Source: Sebastes aleutianus (lineage: Eukaryota > Chordata > Actinopteri > Perciformes > Sebastidae). From it: a stretch of 64,000 nt of DNA. The stretch is taken from NCBI GenBank assembly GCA_916700875.1, contig CAKAKS010000060.1, positions 1,869,334 through 1,933,333 of the forward strand, given 5' to 3'. Below, piece after piece: positions 9,062 through 21,019 of this stretch; position 1 is the stretch's first letter; the number at the start of each line of letters is the position of its first letter. A program made the translations under genes and the position numbers. The notes below the pieces were generated by a model, which had not been told where the DNA came from, made no database searches, and saw nothing but the letters and a program-made list of their open reading frames with translations.

Positions 9062-11751
9062 ATGGGTAAAAGCAAAGAGCTCTCTCAAGACCTTTGCAAC
9101 CTTATTGTTGCAAAACATATTGATGGTATTGGTTACAGACGCATTTCTAAACTTCTGAATGTTCCAGTGAACACTGTTGGGGCCATAATCCGGAAGTGGA
9201 AAGAACATCATTTCACCATAAACTGGCCACAACCAGGTGCTCCTCGCAAGATTTCTGACAGAGGAGTGAAAAGACTTATCAGAAGAGTTGTCCAAGAGCC
9301 AAGGACCACTTGTGGAGAGCTTCAGAAAGACCTGGAATTAGCAGGTACAATTGTTTCAAAGAAATCAATAAGTAATGCACTCAACCGCCATGGCCTGTAT
9401 GCAGGGTCGGCGCCAGAGTGTGCAGACGGGCAATCAGCTTTGACAGGGGGGGCATTTTTTTCACCTCATATAGCCTTTATTAAGTGTATCTTTAACATTA
9501 TCATGTTTCATGAAAGAAATAAACTGACAGAGAGGTGTATACATACTGTCACTTATGCGCACAGGCGCGCACGCACGCATACACATGCTGTTATGTCCAC
9601 AAAAACAGGTTATAAACTAACACCGTGTCCTAACTGGATGCGAGCGTCCGACTATCGCGCTGCATCTGACGCTCTCTGTCCACTGAATACGTTAAATCTG
9701 CACTTCTGTTACATCATGTAAACAAACCAGGAACATATCAGCTGTGAGCTCCAGATCTGGAGCTGAAGACGTAACCACCTCAAAGATGGGTTAGTAGTAC
9801 GTTATCTTCTTACGTTCGTACTTTTTTTTATTATCAGAAAACACACGTTTTATATTGTGATATTTACTGGAAATAACATACGATATAGCCAGGAGCAAGT
9901 AGGTTGTTATCTAGTGATCTCCTCCAGCCAGCTGCCACCTTATTATGGTTTCTGTTTTGAAATGAGGAGGTACTGGAGGCTACAGATAACTCCCCAGGCA
10001 CGCCCTGCGTCTTGCTCATGCCAGGGTCAAAATGTGCACACACGCAGGTGCTGAGATACAGTTAACAGGGAGTTAACCAACACATTAATCTAAGAGTATG
10101 ACTTATTTCTTCATAACTATATTTTAAGTTAATAAATACTAAATGTGGATGTTTTCTCACACCAGTTGTTGTCCCTGCTCAGCCTGCTAACATTAGTCCA
10201 TTGTTTTATTCCACAATACTGAACAGAATAATCCAAACAGGTAGAAAAAGTAAGATGTGAGAGGAGCACAGGATGCTTTTTACTCTCTTGGTCCTAATTG
10301 TGCTTTAATGCACCAGGTTTGTAGATCTACTTTCTCTCATTTTTTTCTATTGAGCTAGATTAAAAAAAAAAAAAAAAAAAAAAACCACGCAAACGGAGCG
10401 GATCAAAACGAGGCTTCTTACTGAAATATTGTCGTGACGGTTCATATTTCCCAGAGTTTCCATAGTTGTCTCTTTGCGCTGTGTGTTTGTGTTTTATTTG
10501 AACCATTAGTGAGGTGGCTGTTATATTTTTTGACAGGTAGCTCGTAATAAAGTTTCACTAGTGAACTTTATTACATATAACTGCGAGCATCAATGCTTCT
10601 GCTGAAAGTGTCAGTAATCAAGTTAATATTTTCATTTACATCCAGGACAACTGACCCGGTTTTCTTGGCTCATTTTATCTAAACTAATCAGCCGTTCCTC
10701 TCAATATGAGTGACAGGAAAAAATAGGAACAAGGTATCCGATAGAAGTTCAGACAAAACGTCACGCCGCGCTGTGCAGCACCGTGTTGCTCGCAGCCAGT
10801 TAGGACCCTCCAATAGAAAACAATGTAATCAAGCCCAAGTACATAGTTGTTTCCTAAATACAAAACTATCACTGTTTTGTGCTTTATTTTGCATTGCAGT
10901 GTTAAGTCCTTCCATTACCAAACTGAATGACTTAATTTTACTTATAGCATAGCTGTTATTTCAGTTTAGTTTTTTGTCAGGAGAGAATTCAGCTGAGGAG
11001 GCACAGTAACCTTTTTGGACGGGCCTGGACCCCCATGGCCCGCCCCTAACGCCGACGCTGCCTGTATGCACGCTCACCACGCAAGACTCCATTGCTGAAG
11101 AGAAAGCATGTTGAAGCTCGTTTAAAGTTTGCTGCACAACATTTGGACGAGCCTGTGAAATACTGGGAGAATATAGTCTGGTCAGATGAGAGCAAAATGT
11201 AACTCTTTGGATGCCATAATACACACCATGTTTGGAGGACAAATGGCACTGCACATCACCCTAAAAACACCATACCAACAGTGAAGTTTGGAGGTGGGAA
11301 CATCATGGTGTGGGGCTGCTTTTCAGCATACGGTACTGGCAAACTTCACATAATTGAAGGCAGGATGAATGGAAAAATGTACCAAGACATTCTTGATAAA
11401 AATCTGCTGCCATCTACCAGGATGATGAAGATGAAACGAGGGTGGACATTTCAGCAAGACAATGATCCCAAACACACAGCCAAGGAGACTCTCAATTGGT
11501 TTCAGAGAAAGAAAATAAAGCTGCTAAAATGGCCCAGCCAATCACCTGACTTGAATCCACTTGAAAATCTATGGAAAGAACTGAAGATCAGAGTTCATAG
11601 AAGAGGCCCACGGAACCTTCAAGATTTGAAGACTGTTTGTGTGGAAGAATGGGCCAAAATCACCCCTGAGCATTGCAGAAGACTAGTTTCTCCATACAGG
11701 AGGCGTCTTGAAGCTGTCATTACCAACAAAGGCTTTTGTTCAAAGTATTAA
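9062..11751 (+). pseudogene. Tc1 transposase, interrupted
   Basis: The N-terminal part starts at MGKSKELSQDL and contains paired helix-turn-helix DNA-binding segments, including NVPVNTVGAIIRKW and a GAPRKIS linker. It is interrupted at codon HGLYA by the hAT insertion at 9402-11060. The C-terminal part resumes at 11069 and carries the DDE catalytic domain: WSDES, DNDPKHTAK and NPLENLWKELK, a DD34E arrangement. An additional in-frame TAA follows SKM near 11200, where related proteins have SKFNLFG. The protein is therefore broken twice and the element cannot move on its own product. A 227-aa open frame at 9038-9721 is only a chimera of transposase and hAT sequence. Confidence 0.9.
9402..11060. 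mobile_element. Non-autonomous hAT element nested in Tc1
   Basis: This 1659-bp insertion has inverted ends CAGGGTCGGCG and CGCCGACGCTG and a perfect 8-bp target duplication CCTGTATG (9394-9401 and 11061-11068), diagnostic of hAT. The interior has a poly(A) run (about 10363-10384), a CA/CG-rich stretch near 9560-9590 and a near-palindrome at 10544-10574. No transposase frame was recognised. Confidence 0.9.
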
Positions 11752-12007
11752 ATAAATATCAGTAAGCGTGTTCAATACTTTTTCCCTGTGTCATTTCACA
11801 TTATTACACATAACTTAATTTCTGAACTTATTTGTTTTGGTTTCTTTGTATGTATAGATTACTTGGGTTGTTACCAACATCTGGTGAAAATGTCATGTCA
11901 ATAGAACCTTTGGAAATATATTTACTGAGAAAAATGGTGACGTGTTCAATACTTATTTTACCCGCTGTATCCTCCTTTAACCCCAACATAGTTACTGCTG
12001 GTCATTC

Positions 12008-12095
12008 CAGCCAACATTAGTATGATGAGGGTCTGTTTCAGAGGTTATACAGGGACACCAGAGCAGAGGAGATTAGAGGAAACGAGAAAGGGGTG

Positions 12096-12134
<39 letters not shown>

Positions 12135-12172
12135 TCCTCCTTTAACCCCAACATAGTTACTGCTGGTCATTC
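12008..12172. repeat. 165-bp tandem duplicate flanking the Tc1 insertion
   Basis: CCAGCCAACATTAG through GGTCATTC occurs twice in copy A: once split by the Tc1 element (8569-8680 plus 11970-12007), and again here intact, including the (GA)n run at about 12099-12132. Copy B has it once (about 24373-24547). The duplication is therefore specific to copy A. Confidence 0.85.
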
Positions 12173-12725
12173 ATGAAGAGAGATGGGAGGTGATGACTGA
12201 CTAATGTCCGTCCCCCTCTCATTCCTTTCTACTTCTCTCTTCCTTGACTCACAATTGTCCCTGTCTTTTGTCTGTCTTTTTTTCCCTCTTCTCTCTCTCT
12301 CTCTCCTCCACCCTGTTCCCACTGGATGAAAGCAGGGGAGGCAGCCCCCCCCAGGGGAAGAAGAGATGGGGAAAGATATTTTTATCATTCCATCGTTTTT
12401 TCCTCTCTCTCGTTTAAAAAGGGTTACATTCTTCTCAAGCACACGCAACAGACTGTAACACACACACACACACTGATATCAGGATGCTGATATCAACGCA
12501 CCTCAGTGACACCCATTCTACTGCAAAGAAAACATTTTCAACAGCCTGTACTCGGTGATTGCAGAAGAAACTGAATTTGATGGTGTTGATGTCAACTAAG
12601 TTTATTTTTGTATTTAATCATCTAATTAGAGTAGACTCAAGTCAAAGTCACATTTTGATTAAAGTCAGTGGAGTGCACCCAAGGCTTTAGAATAAGCCTG
12701 AAAGGATGTATAACAGTTTTATCTA

Positions 12726-13320
12726 CGGCAGTCAAAGTTAACGCCATAATAACGCGTTAACGAAAATTAGTTTTTCTTTAACGCATTAACGCAACTTGCG
12801 ATTTTTAGTTTGAAGCGGGCTCAGTTTTAAAGCTACAGTTAAACTAGTAAACCTGATAAATTCATCGGTACCAACCATGTCATACTAGCTTGTCGCGAAG
12901 AAGGTTAAATAGCGCTCCAAACTTACGCTAAATTTTAGCAAGGAAAAACTGGCATGGCCATTTACAAAGGGGTCCCTTGACCTCTGACCTCCAGATATGT
13001 GAAGGTAAATGGGTTCTATGGGTACCCACAAGTCTCCCCTTTACAGACATGCCCACTTTATGATAATCACATGCAGTTTGGGGCAAGTCATAGTCAAGTC
13101 AGCACACTGACACACTGACAGCTGTTGTTGCCTGTTGGGCTGCAGTTTGCCATGTTATGATTTGAGCATATTGTTTTATACTAAATGCAGTACCTGTGAG
13201 GGTTTCTGGACAATATCTGTCATTGTTTTGTGTTGTTAATTGATTTACAATAATAAATATGTACTGTACATACATTAGCATAAAGCAAACATATTTGCCC
13301 ACTCCCTTGATGATAAAAGT
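12726..13320. repeat. Interspersed repeat with TTAACGC-rich end
   Basis: It begins AGTCAAAGTTAACGCC and contains AACGCGTTAACG palindromes and a GGGTCCCTTGACCTCTGACC segment that I recognise as an abundant teleost interspersed repeat. It is shared with copy B (about 25131-25660), where roughly 75 bp (equivalent to about 13050-13120) is missing. The short open frames here are not protein genes. Confidence 0.55.
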
Positions 13321-14563
13321 ATTAAATACACAAGGTTTAGGCAACAAAACTACAACTTCTTTAGGTTTAGGCAAAAATAAAAACACTTTGAGGAAAAACA
13401 TTGTGTTTTGGGTTAAAATAACTACAAACAAAAAGACAACTACACATTGTTGGTTTCACACGGGATGTGAACCCTTTTGTGTCCCATCCATCATCCCTGA
13501 CCTACCGAAAAGTTTGCTGCTTCATGTTTTAACATGAATGGGATAAAAGAGGTCACGCAGCTTAAGGCGCTGCCCTTTCATCTGCGTGGCGTTAGCGCCC
13601 GCTGCCGGTCAAGATGGGCTCCTCTGGGGTCCTATCACTTCTATTGGCCAACAGCCAGCCTGCCTCTCCCTCCTCCCCCTTTGATAGCCTATCGGTGTCT
13701 CCACACCGCCGTTCAGCCAGCCAATGAAACGGGTGGAGAGTCCAAAGGGGCCACCTATCTGGTTGGTCATCAGGTGGTGCTATTATGGCTCATTAGAGGA
13801 GTGTGTTCATAATGAGGGCTGTTAACCGGCGCCATTAACAAGGGTGGGCACACACACTGCTGCTCTGCATCACATTCTGTTGAACTGCTCTCGTTAACTC
13901 TCCTAATTGATAAGAATGACGAAACTCATGTTTTAATTGATGCTGATGTCCACATTGTGTTACTGCTGCAGGCCCAAGACTCAACAGCAACAGCAAAGCG
14001 ATACTGAACCATCTTTATATAGTGACACAGGAACCATGGTTTCTTATGTTATGTGGACATGTTGCAGTCATTATGACCATCATTCTGACCTGCTCCATCT
14101 TATTCTACACAAAGTGACAAAATGATATTAATGTTCAATACAAAGTGTTCTGGTCAATTGATATATTTTCTAATTTTAAACTTTGAAATATGCTATAAAT
14201 GGACCAGATGAACCAGTATGGACAGATAGAAGACCTCGTCTACGCCAGCCACACAGTGAAAGCAGCTTGTAAGCAGCAGTTACAGTCCTTCGTTAGCGCC
14301 TAAACTGGATCTCTTTAGCCACAGTGCTGCTGTCCATGTATATGAATTTTGACAGTAATCACAGGGAAATATACGGTCATGCATTTAAAACATGCGACTA
14401 CGCAAAACTTCGACTTAAAGACTATAAAGACGCTTCTGTTGTGGTTAGGTCTGTAAAACAGGAGCGAAGTTTGAGCTGTTTTGGTGCAGACAGCTGCATC
14501 AGGTAAAACGGACGTGTATCGATAAAATGAAGCTGAAACACATCCAGTGTAGGAACCCTGTTT
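13321..14563. other. Upstream flank of NCAM-like copy A, no gene
   Basis: This stretch is shared with copy B (25661-26904). It contains GTTTAGGCAA repeats and a GC-rich segment around 13560-13760 with CCAAT motifs on both strands. A CAG/CAA run at about 13983-14000 is longer in copy B. Nothing looks coding. Part could be distal promoter sequence for the two gene copies. Confidence 0.4.
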
Positions 14564-16406
14564 GAAGTATCAAATTAAAGGTACTTGTTGTGCATAAAAT
14601 GGTCCCTGTGAGAATATGTTATTATCATAAGGATTGTTATACAAGGATTATTATTTACAAGCATGGTTCATACTGATGCATTCATGTTAAGCAGCATTTT
14701 TAACTTTTAACTTTCAACTCAAAATGGAAATACTCAATTCAACTAGTACAAGTACCTCAAAATTGCACTTAGTCATGCTTTTCAATGTTCAGTTCAGTCT
14801 CATTTGAATAGATCTTTTTATAAAGGTGTTGAGTAATAAAATGTGATCACACACATGGAGAGTATATATAGTCTATGGTCACGCACCCCTCAGCACCCTC
14901 AGAGTCCTGATTGACACATCTTTTAGCACTCAGTCTTTAATGACAGTCTGACTCAGCTTTGACTCTCTGTGAACTATACTATCCACTTCCTTATTTCGTT
15001 ACTCTTGTTTTTTAGGACACTGCAGGATGAACTCAGTCTTTTTCAGCCTTGAACAACCAAAATATTTTCCATTCTGCGTTAATGATTTTACTGTTTGTGA
15101 TGGAGATGGTACTCAAATGAGAAAACACACATTCATTTGTTAAGCACAAAAGCCATAAAGCTGTTGTACAGTCCATGTTTTTATCAAACACAAAGATGTA
15201 CCAACATGTGTATGTACAGTCATGTACAGTGTTCAATACAATATCACAACAATATCAAAAACACTTCATTAAGATGGTCAGATCATCTGCAAACATGACA
15301 TACTTCTGTCAAAGTATCTTCTAATCAAAACAGCTGCAAGCTAAATATTTGACATTTTCACTTGAACATATTTGATAACTTTAAATATGACTATAAATAC
15401 AAAATAACTTCCAGCATTAGTCAACGTTGTTAGGTGTATATATATATATGTCTTCCATGTCGCCTATTATTACAGGTACTTTAATATTAATATGTTCTCA
15501 TAATAAAAGTTGCTTTTAATCATAGGTCCCCTATGAGGCCACCATTTATTAAGTTCTTCCACAAAAAAATGCTTTACAGTGAAGCTGGTTATAAAGTCAA
15601 ATACAGCTTCAAGTTCAAAGCCTCTCATGATATAATAATAATAATAATAATATATTTCATGTATGTTTAAAAATAATAAATATTAGTGCATGATAATCAC
15701 AGAAAGGTTAGATGCTTGATGCAAGAAGACAGATGTTAGATGTTAGAAATGTCCAAAATGGTTCAAAATACTGGTTAGTATCAGGATACAGTGTAAAAAG
15801 AATCTAAAGAAACATAACCATCAGAAGAGCAGCTGCAATGCATGTTGATAAAACGTTAAGCAATAAAGAAAGATAATAAAAGATCATTAACAGAGACAAA
15901 TATTTCCAATGCATTACACAGGATATCCACGATACGATTAACAAAGAGTAAAATAAAATAAGAGCATGTGTCTGTGTACAACATTCAAAATGCAGAAGGT
16001 AAACATTCATCGTGACTTTTAGAAAATATAGCAATTTGAAGATAACATCAATAATTTTACCCTGTAAAACACAGACATCACAATTACCCTGTAAAATGAG
16101 GAGCTAATCTAAATCAGAGCACACAGAACAACAACAACGGCACCATCTCCTGCCTGTAGCCGGTGTCACCGCTTCACCGCTGTCCTCTCACTCCAACAGC
16201 ACAGACGTCTGAAACAGCCCCGTTTTAACAAACCTCAACAACATCAGTATTTTTTCCCATAGCAGTTGTATCGAACGTAGAGACTGACTGCCATGACTCG
16301 GTTATTAAGAGTGATTGTGATTGTTTGATATCTTCTCTTGTTGTCTACACATTATCCTTGTTGGCTCACACTTCTTACTTCATTTCAGTTTCTCCGGTTT
16401 CTGGCC
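14564..16406. other. 3' flank / probable 3' UTR of NCAM-like copy B
   Basis: This is unique AT-rich sequence between the end of duplication block A and the last coding exon of copy B. On the minus strand an AATAAA lies at about 15545-15551, some 860 nt beyond the stop codon, and is a possible polyadenylation signal. No protein-coding gene was recognised. Confidence 0.35.
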
Positions 16407-19400
16407 TCATGCGTCGGCAGTGTGCAGGTCTCTGCCTGGCTGTTTTTTCCTGTGGGAAAGAAAATGAGATATTAATGAGGTATATAAAACATATCTGTAC
16501 AGATTAAAGAGGAGATCAATCATATACTCAGTGTCCATAAGACAGAGTTTTATATTTTCCTCAAGTCAAACACTGTTGAGTAAGACTGTCTTGCAAACAG
16601 ATCTAGCAGATTTTCAACTAAACCTGGTCTTTGATTTCAATAACTTTTTCTGTTCCGTTGCACATTTTAAGCCATCAGCTCTGCATTTGGGGGGCGGGCA
16701 CAGACACTGACTTTAGAAAAACATTTATGGAAGCACAGAATTTGGTTTACTGCTCATTCCTGCTATTGTGTCTATGGATAGAGCTCGCTGGGATGCCAGA
16801 GTGAAAGGAAACAGCTTACAGAGGGTATTCAAGCTTCTCAACATGCTGTATATGGGAGTGAATATGAACGTACTCGTGTCTGGTAAGGGGGGCTTTGTCG
16901 CAGGTGATCTCTGTGAGCTGCCCCCCCTCCTTAGTGAGTGTCTGCACCCCCGCATCCGCATGTTGTACACTGCCTCTGGGAGTGGATATACCCTTCAGCT
17001 TCACTTCTCTGCAGCCACACACAAAAAGGTTTGAAATGTGATGATGACAACTTGATGACGGACAAACAAAAAGTGAAAACATACATGTGGGTTTACACTC
17101 ACAGGCTTTTCCAACTCCTACTCACCCATTAGTGGCTCCCTCTCCGTCTTCAAGTATTTTGAGGCCTGGGACTTTCTGTCCAAAGACCTTCACGGCGATA
17201 GACATGAGCAGGCCGCAACGATTTGTGTAGCAGCAGGTGGCGTCCACCACCAGGAACACCACCAGGAAGATCACCATGACGATGCCGACCACTCTGCCTG
17301 TGGTCATGCTGCTCGCTTTGGCTGGAGGGAGAGATGGAAAAAGTCAAGGTGACCTTACTGACAGCGTGGTGAACATCTTATCTTTATATTGAGGTGCAGT
17401 TTGGAGGTCATATTTCCTGGCTGACAGGCTAAAGGGTATGATGTATGATGTATGATGTATGATGTATGATGTATAGGGAGTGGGAGGCCACACACCAGGC
17501 TGTTCTGCGATGGTGAAATTGAACTTGGCGGAGACAGAGGAACCGTTAGCGTTGACCGCTGCGACTTCCAGGCTGTAGTCTGAGCCGTAAGACAGGTCTA
17601 GAAGAGAAACAGCTTCGGCACCTGACGGCAGCTGCATGTCTTTCCACTCAGTCCCCTCTTTTTCCTGAGAGAGCATAAAGAGAGAGCACAGGAGAGGACC
17701 GAAGGATGAAAGTAAGGAAACAAAAAGGATTCATTGAGAAAGGCAGAGACAGACCCAATCCATCTCTTACCTGTTTGTATCTGACGTCAAAGTGCAGCAG
17801 AGGAGTTCCACCGTCATCAGTCTGTTTAATCGGGACAGAGAAGGAGTTGCCCTCTACTTTCATCTCATTGGACGACAAAACTGGACTCTCTGGTTCACCT
17901 ACAGAGTAAACACAGGAGAGAAAAGACAGAACTGGTGACCAACCATGATATATACATATACACATACAGACTGACTGAGCATGTCTGTTGATTTTTTAAT
18001 TGTTTAGCAGATCACTATTTGTCCCCTGAGGATGGATGACAGAGGATTACATCATGAATGAACATCAGAGGCCTGTACTACGAAGCAGGATTTGGCGTTA
18101 GCGAGGTAACTTCAGGGTTAACCCCTCAGGGTTTTCAGTCCTACGAAGGTGGATCACTTCTTACCGTGCAGATCACCATGGTAACTGATGCTGAACAGCT
18201 AACCTGCTCCGGAGCAGGTTATGTTCCAGATAAGAGATCAACTCATATAAAAGCCCCACCTATTGACCAATCAGAGCTCGGTGCGGGGATCGCATGGTAA
18301 TATTACACAAATATGAAGAAGTTACAGTCATAATCAAACTAAAAACAACACAGTTTAAACTGACAGATGCAGGAAGGACAGCTGGCTGTATGCTGTGGCT
18401 GTTTACCGCTTTGAATTATGTTTTTATATTTATTTTTTTACTTGGTCTTGAGTCCGTTTCACACCGCCAGAGAGAGGGGGGGGGCAGCTGAAAGAAGGTT
18501 GAAATTGTCATACATGCAATATTGTAATTAAAGGATATAATGAAGTGTAATCCATCCATCCTTTACATATAGTAATGCTATTTGTATCTAGACGACTATG
18601 TCTGACTTTTGAGTGTTCCATTAAATTAATAAGTCTGTTAATTTACGCATTCATACATCGGGAGTTTTATCTTTTGCCAGCTGTTCTTCCTGCATTTGGC
18701 AGCTTCAACTGTGTTACTGTTAGTCTGGATTAAGTGTTTCACGTCTTCGTATTTGTCTATTATAGTTTACTCCTCCTTTGTAAAATGTGCCTCTCTGTCT
18801 GTCTGTCTGCAGTCAGTAGTCTTGTCCATGTCTGTGATTGGTCAGAAGCTGCAAACACCTCCTCATTCATGTGAACGCGCTCATATCCAGACTGAGAATC
18901 CCTGAGTTGATTTACAGAGTTGATAACCACCGTCGTAGGACCGTTTAGCGTGATCTCGGTTGTTAGGGTTAGTTAAACCAGATAAGGAGAAGATACACTG
19001 GGGATGTTGATCTGGCTTCATAGTACAGGCCTCAGGCAGCTGACGATGATGTCATGGAAATGTTATGATGATGGTTGCATGAAAGATGAATAAGAAAAAA
19101 TAGCGATGGCAGAGGAGGAGGAGGAGGAAAAGACTTGCTTGCAATACATATATACCATATGAATACTTGCACTTATTGTGCATGATTTATACATTCATGT
19201 AAATATGTACACACACAAACACACGCTGCATATCCAGTTAATGTTCCACACATAGCATACATGGATTTGGTGCATGTTTGACAGTGTATGTTGCTAATGT
19301 GTTGTTGTTATTGTGTGTGTATATAGCGCTTACGTATTCCCAGAGTGCGGATGGTGTTTGTTTCTGAGAACTGTCCCACTCCCACTGCATTCAACGCAGC

Positions 19401-20985
19401 CAAACGTACTGTGTACAATGTGTGCGGCCTGAGGGTGGTGATAGCTAGGGGATCTACAGAAGCAAACACACAGAAAGACACATCAGATATGAGCATGATG
19501 ATGTTATTTAGGCATTTATAGCAGAATAAAGTTTATGGTTTAAGCAGTTTAAAGTATAAATGATTCACTGACTGAGAGTCATGATACACAACTGTGAAGC
19601 CTCTTTGCAGAGCAGATGTTTTACCTGAAGCTGGGACCGTGACCTCCTTCCACTCCTCTGCTGCACTTCGATTATACTGCAGGACGAAACTTGTGATTGG
19701 CGTCCCTCCACTGACGGGTGGCATTTTGAGGGAGAAGACGACTGAGGTTGGTCCAGATGAGACTGACAGGTATTGAGGTGGACCGGGCTGAGCTGTGTGC
19801 AAGGAGGCAGGTCAGAGGAGGGAAGAGAGAGAGAGAGAAATATTAAAGTATAAGACGTGTGATTATAAGTAAAGAATAAATCTTTTCCTTCACTTAAACT
19901 TTTTTCTTAGAGACAAAGACAGACATGAACTCTTACTGTGTATTGCAACGTCTCTTGATGCATTTCCAGAGGTGCTGACAGCCATGCAGGAATACAGTCC
20001 GCCATCAGAGGGCGCTACCTTATCAATCACCAACGCACCATCAACAACACGGACGAGACCAGAGCTAGAGTCCTGGCAGAGGGAGGCACAAAAGGAAAGC
20101 CTAACATTAGTCTGTAAATGCTCTAATGTAATGTAGTAGCTGGACAGTGTTAAAGGTCAACACACAGCAACAGTAACATGGAGTCGACTGGAGTTCTGTT
20201 TTTTAAGTCACAGAGCTCGTATAGTTCTGGGGTGGCTGCTCTAAAGTAGTATATATAGTATAGTATGCATGCATTAACTCTTACCAGTGTGCGTCCATTG
20301 TGCTTGTTGAGCCAGTGTAGCTCCGGCTGAGGATGGCCGGAGATGTTACAGGACACAGACACACGCTCGCCCACTGATACGCTCTGCTGCTCCGCTGACA
20401 CAAACACCTCCGGGGCCTCTGAAACAAAGTCAAGTGTCATTATAGCTCATTTTTATGGTATGTCAACACGTTCTCATCCCAGTGTTGTTGTTTGTTGTGT
20501 TTCAGTGATCTAATGGAGTTATCAGAGAGCTAAAAATATAAAATTGCACTAACCATTAACATGAAGCATATAGGTAACACTGTTCTCAGCTATCTTGTTG
20601 GCGGCGGTGCAGATGTACTCGCCGTAGTCGGCCCTGGCAACAGACCTGATAGTCAACTGGCTGCGGTCGGAGTTAAAATGATGACGTGAAGGGTCAGTCG
20701 TCACCGGCCTGGGGGGAGGACATACAGAGCAAAATACACACTGAGTAATGCTGTAGGGGTTTGGTACTCGTATTGATTCCAAAGACTCGGCTAGGAGAAA
20801 GAAAGAGATATACAGAAACACAAACATATACTGTACACGGTGTAAAAGAATTAGAGACAAAACAGGTTTAGATCGGCTAAATTCAGGGCCGGCTTAAGGC
20901 ATAAGCCATATAGGCAGTTGCCTAGGGCGCCACCTTCTGGGGGCCGCTGTTTGCCCTCTAAAAACAAAAACAACAACAACAAAAT

Positions 20986-21019
<34 letters not shown>

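Larger units (their letters stand above)
8683..11967 (+). mobile_element. Tc1/mariner element, split by a nested hAT
   Basis: Bounded by TA at 8681-8682 and 11968-11969. The terminal inverted repeats are about 200 bp, starting CAGCGGGTAAAATAAGTATTG, with the TATTGAACAC motif recurring at the inner ends (8861-8888 and 11766-11792), an IR/DR arrangement. Removing the nested 1659-bp hAT and its 8-bp duplication leaves 1618 bp, normal for a vertebrate Tc1 element. It is absent from copy B, where the empty site is GAGAGATATCCTCC. It lies about 70 bp upstream of the candidate TATA box of copy A. Confidence 0.93.
5026..14563. repeat. Segmental duplication block, copy A
   Basis: This block aligns by eye with 18018-26904. 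It covers the FN3-1b intron, 5' exons, promoter side and upstream flank. Relative to copy B it lacks the segment equivalent to about 20185-22987 and has gained the Tc1 element at 8683-11967. Homology stops abruptly after AACCCTGTTTG near 14563. Confidence 0.8.

Noticed and set aside
9038..9721. 227-aa plus-strand open frame
   Set aside because: The first 121 codons are Tc1 transposase and the rest reads into the nested hAT element; it is a chimera made by insertion, not a gene.
12167..12469. 100-aa minus-strand open frame (also 24604-24870)
   Set aside because: Lys/Arg/Ser-rich translation of CT/GA-rich DNA upstream of the NCAM-like copies; it varies by frameshift between copies.
13099..13431. 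110-aa and 145-aa minus-strand open frames (13099 and 25329)
   Set aside because: They lie in a common interspersed repeat, and their length differs because of a deletion in one copy; no coding signal.
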